64,000 nt of DNA from contig JAFTIL010000093.1 in the NCBI GenBank assembly GCA_017456905.1, forward strand, positions 1-64,000, in the 5' to 3' direction. This stretch comes from Clostridia bacterium. GTDB taxonomy: Bacteria; Bacillota; Clostridia; Oscillospirales; CAG-272. Made by a program: the position numbers and the translations under genes. This document shows positions 42,000-50,175 of the stretch, piece after piece (position 1 is the first letter of the stretch; every line of letters begins with the position of its first letter). The notes below the pieces were generated by a model, which worked only from the letters and a program-made list of their open reading frames with translations, was not told the origin of the DNA and made no database searches.

Positions 42000-43076
42000 A
42001 TGAAAACAAATCACAAGATCATCCGAGCCCTGGCGCTGATCATCCCTCTTGCCCTTGCGGTGGCCATCCTTGCTTGTGCCACCCCCATCCTGCAACCCAA
42101 GTATATCACAGCCTCTCCCGAAGGCTCCTTGACTGAGGAATATTACAATTCGGTGAAGGAAACCAAGCACGACGTGCTGTTTATTGGAGATTGCGAGGTC
42201 TACGAATCCTTCGTGCCTGCCGTTCTATGGCAGGAATACGGTATCTCATCCTACGTTCGCGGCGGCGCGCAGCAGCTTGTCTGGCACTCCTACTATATGT
42301 TGGAGGACGCTTTGCGCTACGAGACTCCCAAGATCGTGGTCTTCAACGTTCTGGCTCTCAAATACGGCGAGCCCCAAAAGGAGGCCTATAACCGTCTGGC
42401 CCTGGATGGGATGGAATGGTCATCCGTCAAGGTGAAGGCCATCAACGCCTCTATGATGGAAGAAGAATCCTTAGCCTCCTACGTCTGGCCGCTGTTGCGT
42501 TACCACAGCCGATGGAACGAGCTGACTGCCGAAGACCTCAAGTATGCCTTTGAGGACAAACCAGCGGTCTCGGACAGCGGTTACCTCATGCAGACGGATA
42601 TTGTCCCCGAAGATCCTTCGGGCGAAGCTCCCAGCCCGTTGATCGACCCCACCCTTCCTGCCACGGCCATGGCCTATCTTGACCGTATGACGGCCCTTTG
42701 TAAAGAGAAGGGAATCGAACTTATCCTCATCAAGGCTCCCACCAACGCCGTAGCTTATCATTGGTATGATGAGTGGGACGCTCAGATCGTCAGTTATGCC
42801 GAGGAAAACGGCCTCGCATACTATAATTTCATTCCCAAGGCTGATGAGATCGGCATTGATATGTCTACAGATACCTATGATGCAGGTGTCCACCTCAACG
42901 TCTACGGCGCCGAAAAGCTAACGAAATATTTCGGTAAGATTTTGAAAGAAGCTCACAGCGCACCTGACCGCCGCGACGATGCTGTACTGTCGGCGGTATG
43001 GGACAGCCGTGTGTCGGCTTACAGCGAGCGCAAGATGCAGAAGGCTGAAATCAGTCAAAACAAAAATCCCTCATAA
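42000..43076 (+). CDS. SGNH/DltD-like envelope protein with Cys in place of the Ser nucleophile
   Basis: 358 residues. One N-terminal membrane helix (residues 10-30) anchors it facing outward. Block I reads FIGDCEVYESF: Cys65 takes the place of the Ser in GDS or GSS. Asp294 and His298 in DAGVHLN fit the D-x3-H catalytic pair. The order of genes matches DltD after DltB. It may transfer or hydrolyse the substituent, using Cys as nucleophile, or be inactive. SD AAGGGGGG. Tight spacing (15 bases) to the MBOAT gene. Confidence 0.85.
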   Translation: MKTNHKIIRALALIIPLALAVAILACATPILQPKYITASPEGSLTEEYYNSVKETKHDVLFIGDCEVYESFVPAVLWQEYGISSYVRGGAQQLVWHSYYMLEDALRYETPKIVVFNVLALKYGEPQKEAYNRLALDGMEWSSVKVKAINASMMEEESLASYVWPLLRYHSRWNELTAEDLKYAFEDKPAVSDSGYLMQTDIVPEDPSGEAPSPLIDPTLPATAMAYLDRMTALCKEKGIELILIKAPTNAVAYHWYDEWDAQIVSYAEENGLAYYNFIPKADEIGIDMSTDTYDAGVHLNVYGAEKLTKYFGKILKEAHSAPDRRDDAVLSAVWDSRVSAYSERKMQKAEISQNKNPS

Positions 43077-43104
43077 ACTCGCCTAAAAGAAAGGAAAACA
43101 CATT

Positions 43105-43596
43105 ATGAACAAGACCCTTCGTATCCTGGCCCTTCTGTTGGCCGCCCTGACCCTCACACTTTGCCTGGCTTCCTGCGGCAACGGCAACAAAAACAATTCC
43201 GGCAGCTACGTTTTCAAGGCTCCCGGCGGTACGGAAATTGCCATTGGTGCGCGCCACGACGACGTCATTCCCAAGCTGGGCAATTATAATTCCGTCAACA
43301 TCACCGATTCCTGCGGCGGCTTTTCCGGTAAGGATCGTATTTACTATTACAACGGCTTCCGCGTTTACACAACTCCCTCTGAGAGAGGTGACGTGGTCAA
43401 CAAGATCGAGCTGACCGACGACTCCGTATCCACCCCCGAGGGCCTGACCATCGGTTCTACCAAGGACGCTGTGACCAAGGCCATGGGCAACGGCACGGCC
43501 GTTGGCGATAACCTTTCTTATGAAAAGGGAAACATGAAGCTGGTGTTCATTTTCCGCGACGGCACCGTGACCAACATCCAGTATTTTGAAAAGTAA
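43105..43596 (+). CDS. small lipoprotein closing the dlt-like operon
   Basis: 163 residues. SD AAAGGA precedes the ATG. The lipobox is CLASC (Cys24). The mature part has YVFKAPGGTEIAIGARHDDVIPKLG, VYTTPSERGDVVNKIEL and GLTIGSTKDAVTKAMG, with a short beta-alpha repeat. I know no function. The operon position suggests a role in the same cell-surface process. A clear terminator follows. Confidence 0.8.
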   Translation: MNKTLRILALLLAALTLTLCLASCGNGNKNNSGSYVFKAPGGTEIAIGARHDDVIPKLGNYNSVNITDSCGGFSGKDRIYYYNGFRVYTTPSERGDVVNKIELTDDSVSTPEGLTIGSTKDAVTKAMGNGTAVGDNLSYEKGNMKLVFIFRDGTVTNIQYFEK

Positions 43597-43611
43597 TTAA
43601 TAAAAGAGAAC

Positions 43612-43641
43612 ATCACCCCTGATTCAAAAGTCAGGGGTGAT
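43612..43641 (+). terminator. intrinsic terminator of the dlt-like operon
   Basis: ATCACCCCTGA pairs with TCAGGGGTGAT; ATTGTTTTTATT follows. Confidence 0.93.
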
Positions 43642-43763
43642 ATTGTTTTTATTGGCGGCTTTCCGCAAATGCGCTCGATATAGAAATGATGGGTATAATC
43701 CGTCATGGATATCTTGCAAGACCGTGGTTTTTATGCTATAATGAAGAAAACCACCACGTGACA

Positions 43764-43791
43764 GATTTTCGTCTCCAAGTTGTGTATATAA
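43764..43791 (+). promoter_or_regulatory. candidate ECF promoter of the first sigma module
   Basis: AGATTTTCGTCTCCAA then GTTGTGTATATAAGTGAA. GTTGTGTATA and the following AG-GTGAA-like sequence are shared with the second module (45800 onward). There is no sigma-A -35 box at 17 bp. Consistent with autoregulation. Confidence 0.45.
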
Positions 43792-43825
43792 GTGAAAGCC
43801 CCGATTCAGAAAGGAGGGTCATCAC

Positions 43826-44371
43826 ATGAAAGACTATGACATCGTTGATCTGTACTGGGCGCGGGACGAGAAGGCCATCGTCGAGTCCCAGCGCAAGTAC
43901 GGCGGATACTGCCACGGCATTTCCATGAACATTTTAAATAACGAGTCCGATGCCGAGGAATGCGTCAACGACACCTGGGTGGCGGCGTGGCGATCCATGC
44001 CCCCCAAAAAGCCGAGCGTGCTACGGACCTACCTCGGCAAGCTCACGAGAAATTTGTCCATCAACCGCCTGAGGGAGCGGCACCGAGAAAAGCGCAACCC
44101 CGACCTGGTGATCGCTCTTTCCGAGCTGGCCGAGTGCATCCCCGTCCCCGAGGACACCACCGACACCCAGCTCTGCGCCTATCTCAACGAGTTTTTGGAG
44201 ATCACCCCTGCCCTTGACCGTCAGCTTTTCATGGGGCGGTACTGGTACGGGCGCACCGTGCGGGAGATGGCTCCACGCTACGGGTTGACAGCCAACGCTG
44301 TATCCCAGCGGCTCAAACGCACCCGTCAGGCTCTGCGCGCCTACCTTGAAGAAAGGGGGTACACGGTATGA
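43826..44371 (+). CDS. ECF RNA polymerase sigma factor
   Basis: 181 residues. The sigma-2 region is seen in YGGYCHGISMNILNNESDAEECVNDTWVAAW, and sigma-4 in LFMGRYWYGRTVREMAPRYGLTANAVSQRLKRTRQAL. It lacks long extensions, so it is a minimal ECF factor. SD AAAGGAGG. Coupled by an ATGA overlap to the membrane protein at 44368, the likely anti-sigma. The second module 45861-48310 has the same layout and is a paralogue. Confidence 0.93.
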   Translation: MKDYDIVDLYWARDEKAIVESQRKYGGYCHGISMNILNNESDAEECVNDTWVAAWRSMPPKKPSVLRTYLGKLTRNLSINRLRERHREKRNPDLVIALSELAECIPVPEDTTDTQLCAYLNEFLEITPALDRQLFMGRYWYGRTVREMAPRYGLTANAVSQRLKRTRQALRAYLEERGYTV

Positions 44372-45765
44372 AGTCCATGAGCGGATTAGATATTTTTGAG
44401 AAAATGACCAACGTCAACGATAGATTCATCGAGGAGGCCGCCGAGATGCCGAACCCCGAGCAGGCGGTGGTCAAGACCTCCCGTTGGGAGCGGTTCAGCC
44501 ATTTCATGAACAGCGGATGGGGCGTGGCCATGATCTGCTGTCTCGTGGCGGCGGCGGTGATGACGGGGATCATTGCGGTGGGGCGCGCCGGGGGGCCTTA
44601 CGTGCCACCCATCTCCACAGGAAAGCAGACCGATGGTATTTCTGATCACAATACGTCCGAGTCTGCCACCATCGAAACAACAGAGACCACTCCCGTTGAT
44701 ACTCTGACGCTCAACGCTTTCTCCTTTGAATACGAATTGTCCGATAATGAGATTCTTATCACCGAGGAAATTGTTGTTGTCGCTACCATCATCAACAACG
44801 GTGAAGCCTTTACTTACTTTGGCAAACAAACGGATTTCAGTGCCCACGGTGAATTCATTTACAGCGGAGACGCGAGTATCGTCATCCCTTGCATCCGAGG
44901 TCGGAATGCCACCTCCGAAAGAACCTTTACGGTGGAAACGGGGCAAAGAGGTAGCAACCGTTATACCGCAACCTTCCCCATCGACGTACCGGGAGGGAAA
45001 TATCACCTCCGACTTTACTATCAGGACACGGAATGTATCTACGAAAATGTGTTGACGGTCATCAAAAACGACACCGCTACCGAGGGTACGCTCACCTCGG
45101 TCACGCTTGATGGAGTCACGATCTCCATCACCTTCCAGAGAACAGAAACAGAATCTCAGGTGAAGGTAGATAAGTATCTTGGCTCAGACGGTGTTATATA
45201 CACATTTTACAGCGGCACGGACATCCTTCAAAGCTTTTCAAACGGCAACCTCAGTGGTGGCACGCCGAGCAAGACCGAGAAGGTCAGCATGGCCGATGCC
45301 CGCGCTATTGCCGACAGGATCCTCTTGGAGCACGGCCAAATTCCAAATCTTGCGGCCTATGAGGTGGAAGAAAAAAGCCTTACGACAGGAAATTACAGCT
45401 TTAATTATTACCATCTTATCGGTAGTACCAAATCCCTGTACCGTCTTTCTATCATAATCAATCAAAACGGCGACGTGTTCAGCTTCAAATCTCAGGATTG
45501 GGCTGAAAACACTCCTTATATCAACGAAGCGGACATCGAGGCCGCCAAAATTCGGTTGAAGGAAGCACATCCCGAGGGTTATTTCGAGCCTCACTTGGAA
45601 GTCATCAACGGGGTACTGTACGTGGGCTTTGAGCATATTATCTCCATCGACCCGCCCAACGTGGAAACCAACGAAGCGGGCGATATCATCATCAACGGCG
45701 GTTGCGGCTTTGACCACGAGCACGTTTTCTATAAGGAAGAGGTCGTGCACATAGAAAATCCATAA
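44368..45765 (+). CDS. anti-sigma-like single-pass membrane protein
   Basis: 465 residues. A short cytoplasmic part (1-50), with MTNVNDRFIEEAAEMP, faces the sigma factor. One membrane helix (about 52-72) follows: WGVAMICCLVAAAVMTGII. The outside part has an Ig-like segment (about 110-225, ending YHLRLYYQDTECIYENVLTV) and a C-terminal PepSY-like alpha/beta region with VSMADARAIADRIL. The N-terminal 75 residues are closely related to the protein at 46403. This suggests a shared sigma-binding device with different sensory parts. The signal is unknown. Confidence 0.8.
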   Translation: MKSMSGLDIFEKMTNVNDRFIEEAAEMPNPEQAVVKTSRWERFSHFMNSGWGVAMICCLVAAAVMTGIIAVGRAGGPYVPPISTGKQTDGISDHNTSESATIETTETTPVDTLTLNAFSFEYELSDNEILITEEIVVVATIINNGEAFTYFGKQTDFSAHGEFIYSGDASIVIPCIRGRNATSERTFTVETGQRGSNRYTATFPIDVPGGKYHLRLYYQDTECIYENVLTVIKNDTATEGTLTSVTLDGVTISITFQRTETESQVKVDKYLGSDGVIYTFYSGTDILQSFSNGNLSGGTPSKTEKVSMADARAIADRILLEHGQIPNLAAYEVEEKSLTTGNYSFNYYHLIGSTKSLYRLSIIINQNGDVFSFKSQDWAENTPYINEADIEAAKIRLKEAHPEGYFEPHLEVINGVLYVGFEHIISIDPPNVETNEAGDIIINGGCGFDHEHVFYKEEVVHIENP

Positions 45766-45783
45766 AATTTCAATTTCCCTGAA

Positions 45784-45812
45784 AGATTCCCCCAAAAATG
45801 TTGTGTATAAGG
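45784..45812 (+). promoter_or_regulatory. candidate ECF promoter of the second sigma module
   Basis: AGATTCCCCCAAAAA then TGTTGTGTATAAGGGTGAA. The CCCCCAAAAA block and its distance to TATA equal those at 15382-15403; the GTTGTGTATA block equals that at 43779. Confidence 0.5.
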
Positions 45813-45860
45813 GTGAAGGAACCTTCTACCATTACCCAAATACAGAAAGGAGGTCTCGGT

Positions 45861-46406
45861 ATGGACGACAGAGATATTGTGTCCCTGTACTTTGAGCGGG
45901 ACGAGGCGGCCATAATAGAATCCCAGCGCGCCTACGGCGCATACTGCCGCACCATCGCCATGAGTATATTGGACAATCCCTCGGATGCCGAGGAGTGCGT
46001 CAACGACACCTGGGTGGCGGCGTGGGGGTCTATCCCCCCGAAAAAGCCCGCCATTTTGCGGACGTATTTTGGCAAGCTGACCCGAAACATCGCCATCAAC
46101 CGTCTGCGGAAGGGGAAACGGCAAAAGCGCAACGCCGAGTTTATCATCTCCCTTCACGAGCTGTCCGAATGCATCCCCGCCCCCGAAGAGGAGGATGTCG
46201 GCCGTCTCCGCGACCTTCTGGACGAATTTCTCGCCTCCGCCGAGCCCCTGGACAGAAAGCTGTTCGTGGGTCGGCATTGGTACAACCGCTCGGTGTCGGT
46301 GCTGGCCCAAGGCTACGGCCTGTCCCCTAACGCGGTGTCCATCCGACTCTCTCGGATGCGGGAGCGACTTCGCACATTTTTGAAAGAAAGGGGGTATAAC
46401 CCATGA
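45861..46406 (+). CDS. ECF RNA polymerase sigma factor (paralogue of 43826)
   Basis: 181 residues from the ATG at 45861 behind AAGGAGG. The sigma-2 part YGAYCRTIAMSILDNPSDAEECVNDTWVAAW is nearly the same as in the first copy, and the sigma-4 part LFVGRHWYNRSVSVLAQGYGLSPNAVSIRLSRMRERL is more different. It has the same length and the same ATGA overlap with its membrane partner. Tandem duplication followed by divergence is the simplest reading. Confidence 0.93.
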   Translation: MDDRDIVSLYFERDEAAIIESQRAYGAYCRTIAMSILDNPSDAEECVNDTWVAAWGSIPPKKPAILRTYFGKLTRNIAINRLRKGKRQKRNAEFIISLHELSECIPAPEEEDVGRLRDLLDEFLASAEPLDRKLFVGRHWYNRSVSVLAQGYGLSPNAVSIRLSRMRERLRTFLKERGYNP

Positions 46407-48310
46407 AGACCCTCAACATTGCAAGCACGCTGACAAACATCAACGATCTTTACATAGCCGAGGCAGCGGAAATGCCCTATGAGACGGCTGTGATCCCCGC
46501 AGAGAAGCGCCAAAATCCGTTTGTCCGCTTTTTGAACAGCGGCTGGGGCGTGGCGGTGATCTGCTGTCTTGTGGCGGCGGCAGTATTGGTCGGCATTATT
46601 GCCGCGGGACGGGCGGCAGGCCCTGTCACCATCCTGCCCGGGGCAGGCCCCACCCACCCCAATTTCTCCTTCGACTACGAGCTTGACCCCAAGCAAGATA
46701 CCTATCTGCCAGGAGACACCTTTACGGTGAAGACCGAGGTCAAAAATTTAGGTATTCCCTTCACGGTCCAGGGTAGTAGTCAAGCCTTTTCTGCAGACGC
46801 TTGGTTGATCCCTCACGGCAGTACCGACGTATATACCGCCAAGGGCAGGATCAATGGCCTTTTTGCCTACACCGAGGACTACGTGGTGCAGACCATTGGC
46901 CAAGGGGACGAGGGCAAACACAGCGGTATCTTTACCATCCCCGAAACTACCATCCCCGAAAGCACGGTGGTGGGCGATTACGATCTGGTGCTGTCCTACA
47001 AGGATGAATACCAGATATTTGAGAATGTTGTGACGGTGATCAAAGACACGACGCCTCCCACTCAGGGCAGCGTTACGCTCGGTCACGGCTTTACTCTTTC
47101 TTCCGGTCCATACAATGCCGGAATGACTGCGACCATTGATTTCTCGGTCCAAGGCATTGATCCCTCCAAAGGAGATCCTTATATCCAAGGAAGCAATCAG
47201 CCGGATACTTACGTGCTGTCTGCCATTTTGACCCGTCACGGCACGGAAACCTATGATACCTCGGCTATCGTGGGCACGATCATTCCGAATACCCGACCCA
47301 GTATACTCAGCTCCAATAAGACGTTGCGATACTACGCCGCTGTCTTTGAGATCCCCTCAAACGCCATTGGCGGTACCTACGATCTCCATTTGCAATACTT
47401 CAATACAGAGGGGGAGTATGAAGTCATAGTAAACTCCGTGACCGAGAAAATACTGACGATCAAGGGCACCCATAGCCGTTTTGATTTTAACTACAGCGTC
47501 TCACCTTATAGCGGTACCTTGGTGCAAGGCCAAAGCTATACGATCAATACCGTCGTGACAAATAAAGGCGAGCCCTTTACCGTCACGGGTAGTAGCATGG
47601 AGTTTTCCGCCGAAGCGCATCTGGTGCATCACGATGACCCTGAAAAAACCATTCGCGGCACCTTTTGGTACACCGAGGACGTGGTGACCCAAGAGATCGC
47701 CGCAGGGCAGATCGGACGGCATCAAGGATATTTTACCATTCCCGCCGATGCCGCTACGGGTAAATACGACCTGTGGCTATACTACGGTGGTGAATATCAG
47801 GTCTTCGAAAACGCGATCACCATCATTGCCCCCGATGCTGTACCGCCCCTGTCCACCGTCAACGATTATGAAGAAGCCTCTACCGAAAGACTCAAAGGCT
47901 TTACCTATGATGAGTTCATTCAGGCGTGGGGGCAGCCCGGAGCCTACGACTCCGACGCAAATGTTTACTACTGGCGTGTACCCAACCAAGCGTCCTACGA
48001 TTACGTGACCGTGTGGTTTGACGGAAGCAATATTGCCCAATCCGCTGAATACGCATACGTGATGAAGGTGACCGTCCTTGAGACCCGATACACCGTAGAT
48101 GATCCGCGCAATCTGCTGGTGGAGCCTTACGGGGATCGTTGGAACTATCAGATATCCCTCGGCCTTCACAACACAGCCGTTGAAAGCCGCGCAGACACGA
48201 TCGCGGTAGGAACCACACTTTACGTGACCTACAGCGGCGGCATCAACGAGACCGCGCCCTGCCATTTCTCCAAGGTGATAGGCGTGACCTTTGAGCCGCC
48301 TGTACCCTGA
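46403..48310 (+). CDS. anti-sigma-like membrane protein with three Ig-like repeats
   Basis: 635 residues. Cytoplasmic part with LTNINDLYIAEAAEMP, membrane helix at about 48-69 (WGVAVICCLVAAAVLVGIIA). Outside, three Ig-like segments follow (about 86-215, 220-350, 352-475); the first and third share PFTV-GSS-FSA, YTEDVV and FENA/FENV-T-I. A C-terminal domain with RLKGFTYDEFIQAWGQPG and a beta tail ends the protein. Larger than its paralogue at 44368. Probably a sensor of envelope state that releases the upstream sigma factor. Confidence 0.82.
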   Translation: MKTLNIASTLTNINDLYIAEAAEMPYETAVIPAEKRQNPFVRFLNSGWGVAVICCLVAAAVLVGIIAAGRAAGPVTILPGAGPTHPNFSFDYELDPKQDTYLPGDTFTVKTEVKNLGIPFTVQGSSQAFSADAWLIPHGSTDVYTAKGRINGLFAYTEDYVVQTIGQGDEGKHSGIFTIPETTIPESTVVGDYDLVLSYKDEYQIFENVVTVIKDTTPPTQGSVTLGHGFTLSSGPYNAGMTATIDFSVQGIDPSKGDPYIQGSNQPDTYVLSAILTRHGTETYDTSAIVGTIIPNTRPSILSSNKTLRYYAAVFEIPSNAIGGTYDLHLQYFNTEGEYEVIVNSVTEKILTIKGTHSRFDFNYSVSPYSGTLVQGQSYTINTVVTNKGEPFTVTGSSMEFSAEAHLVHHDDPEKTIRGTFWYTEDVVTQEIAAGQIGRHQGYFTIPADAATGKYDLWLYYGGEYQVFENAITIIAPDAVPPLSTVNDYEEASTERLKGFTYDEFIQAWGQPGAYDSDANVYYWRVPNQASYDYVTVWFDGSNIAQSAEYAYVMKVTVLETRYTVDDPRNLLVEPYGDRWNYQISLGLHNTAVESRADTIAVGTTLYVTYSGGINETAPCHFSKVIGVTFEPPVP

Positions 48311-48320
48311 AGATAACGAA

Positions 48321-48352
48321 AGCCCCCGATCCTCTTTTGAGGGTCGGGGGCT
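48321..48352. terminator. bidirectional terminator
   Basis: AGCCCCCGA pairs with TCGGGGGCT, with an inner CCTC/GAGG. Serves the plus-strand sigma module and lies before the minus-strand ABC genes' end at 48406. Confidence 0.85.
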
Positions 48353-48405
48353 GATTGTTTCCATGTATTGCGGGGCTGTTTTCCCAAACAGCCCCTTTGG
48401 CATTT

Positions 48406-50175
48406 TCAGGTATCGAACTGGCTGTGATACATCTCGGCGTAGAATCCGCCGTTCTTCAGCAGCGTTTTGTGGTCGCCCTGCTCGATAATGCGGCCGTCCT
48501 TCATGACGAGGATGACATCGGCCTCTTTGATGGTGGAGAGACGGTGCGCCACGATGAAGGAGGTGCGTCCCTTCATGAGGGTAGCGAAGGCGTTTTGGAT
48601 CTTCAGCTCGGTGCGGGTGTCGATGGAGGAGGTAGCCTCGTCCAAAATCAGCATGGGCGGCAGACACAGGAACACACGGGCGATGCAGAGAAGCTGCTTT
48701 TGACCTTGGGACAGGGTACCGCCGTTCTCACCTAGGATGGTGTTATACCCATCGGGCAGACGGCGGATGAAGCTGTCAGCATGGGCGGCCTTGGCGGCGG
48801 CGATGATCTCATCGTCGGTGGCCTCGGGACGGCCAAAGGCAATGTTTTCCTTCACCGTTCCCGCAGAGAGCCAGGTGTCCTGCAGGACCATGCCGTAGGC
48901 GTTGCGCAGAGAATGGCGGGTCAGCTTGCGGATGTCGGTGCCGCTGACAGAAATGCTGCCCTTGTTTACGTCGTAAAAGCGCATGAGCAGATTGATGACC
49001 GTGGTCTTACCACAGCCTGTGGGGCCGACGATGGCCACCCGCTGACCCTTATCCAGCTTGAGACTCAAGTCGCGAATCAGCTCTTTATCGGGATCGTAGG
49101 AGAAGTGAACGTCGGAAAGCTCCACTTCGCCGCTGACCGCTTCGGGGGGGAGGATCACGGCATCATCAGGCTCGGCGGGCTCAGGCTGAGCCTCAATGAG
49201 CTCAAAGAGACGGGCGGCGCAGGTCATGGATAACTGCAGCTCGGTGATGACGCCCGAGATCTCGTTGAAGGGCTTGGTGTATTGGTTAGCGTAGGTGAGG
49301 AAGCAGGAGAGCTGACCCACCGTGAGGGTCACGCCGCCCGATGCGAGGCTCATAAGTGCGCCGATGAGCGCCACGCCCGCGTACACCAGGTTGTTGACGA
49401 AACGGGTACAGGGGTTGGTGAGGGAAGAGAAGAAGGTGGCTTTGCGGGAGACTGCCTCCAAACGGCCGTTGATCTCGGCGAATTCAGCCAATGCCTCGCC
49501 TTCGTGAGAAAAGGCCACCACCGTCTTGTGAGAGCCCAGCATTTCATCAATGAGAGCGGTTTGCTCGCCACGGGTTTCGGTCTGCTTTTTGAACATATGG
49601 TGGGTGTTCTTGGCGATAAAGGAGGCAACGAACAGAGACAGCGGGGTGATGACCACCACCCACAGGGTCAACCACAGGTTGAGGGAGAGCATAAAGCCCA
49701 GCGTGCCCGCGATGGTGAGAACGCCTGTGAACAGTTGGGAAAATCCCATCAGCAGGCCGTCGGTGAATTGGTCGGCATCCGAAATGACGCGGCTCACAAG
49801 GCCGCCCACGGGATGCTTGTCAAGAAAGGACAGGGGGAGCTTTTGGATGCTCTCAAAGGCATCCTGACGCAGACGGCGTACCACGCCGAAGGTCATGCGG
49901 TTGTTGCAAATGGCCATGAGCCATTGACATAGCGCGGTGATACCGATGATGATAGCACCCCTTACAAGCAGGGGCGCAAGGGCGGTAAAGTCCACCTTGC
50001 CGGGGGCTACGATGAGATCGATGGCCTCACCCGTCAGCACGGGAAGATAGAGGGTCATAGCCACCGAGGCGGCGCATAAAAGGAGAGACAGGGCAAAGAG
50101 GATGCGGTAGTGGGCAAGGTATTTCAGTACCTTTTTCATGGTGGCAAGGGAGGACACGGTCTTGGACTTTTTCAT
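48406..50175 (-). CDS. ABC exporter half-transporter, catalytic subunit
   Basis: 589 residues. Six-helix membrane domain (1-320), then the ATPase: Walker A GPTGCGKTTV, signature LSQGQKQLLC, Walker B MLILDEATSSID with the catalytic Glu. The signature LSQGQ departs from LSGGQ, as in many heterodimeric exporters. Co-encoded with the second half-transporter through a 4-base overlap. Likely exports lipids, peptides or drugs. Confidence 0.93.
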   Translation of the reverse strand: MKKSKTVSSLATMKKVLKYLAHYRILFALSLLLCAASVAMTLYLPVLTGEAIDLIVAPGKVDFTALAPLLVRGAIIIGITALCQWLMAICNNRMTFGVVRRLRQDAFESIQKLPLSFLDKHPVGGLVSRVISDADQFTDGLLMGFSQLFTGVLTIAGTLGFMLSLNLWLTLWVVVITPLSLFVASFIAKNTHHMFKKQTETRGEQTALIDEMLGSHKTVVAFSHEGEALAEFAEINGRLEAVSRKATFFSSLTNPCTRFVNNLVYAGVALIGALMSLASGGVTLTVGQLSCFLTYANQYTKPFNEISGVITELQLSMTCAARLFELIEAQPEPAEPDDAVILPPEAVSGEVELSDVHFSYDPDKELIRDLSLKLDKGQRVAIVGPTGCGKTTVINLLMRFYDVNKGSISVSGTDIRKLTRHSLRNAYGMVLQDTWLSAGTVKENIAFGRPEATDDEIIAAAKAAHADSFIRRLPDGYNTILGENGGTLSQGQKQLLCIARVFLCLPPMLILDEATSSIDTRTELKIQNAFATLMKGRTSFIVAHRLSTIKEADVILVMKDGRIIEQGDHKTLLKNGGFYAEMYHSQFDT

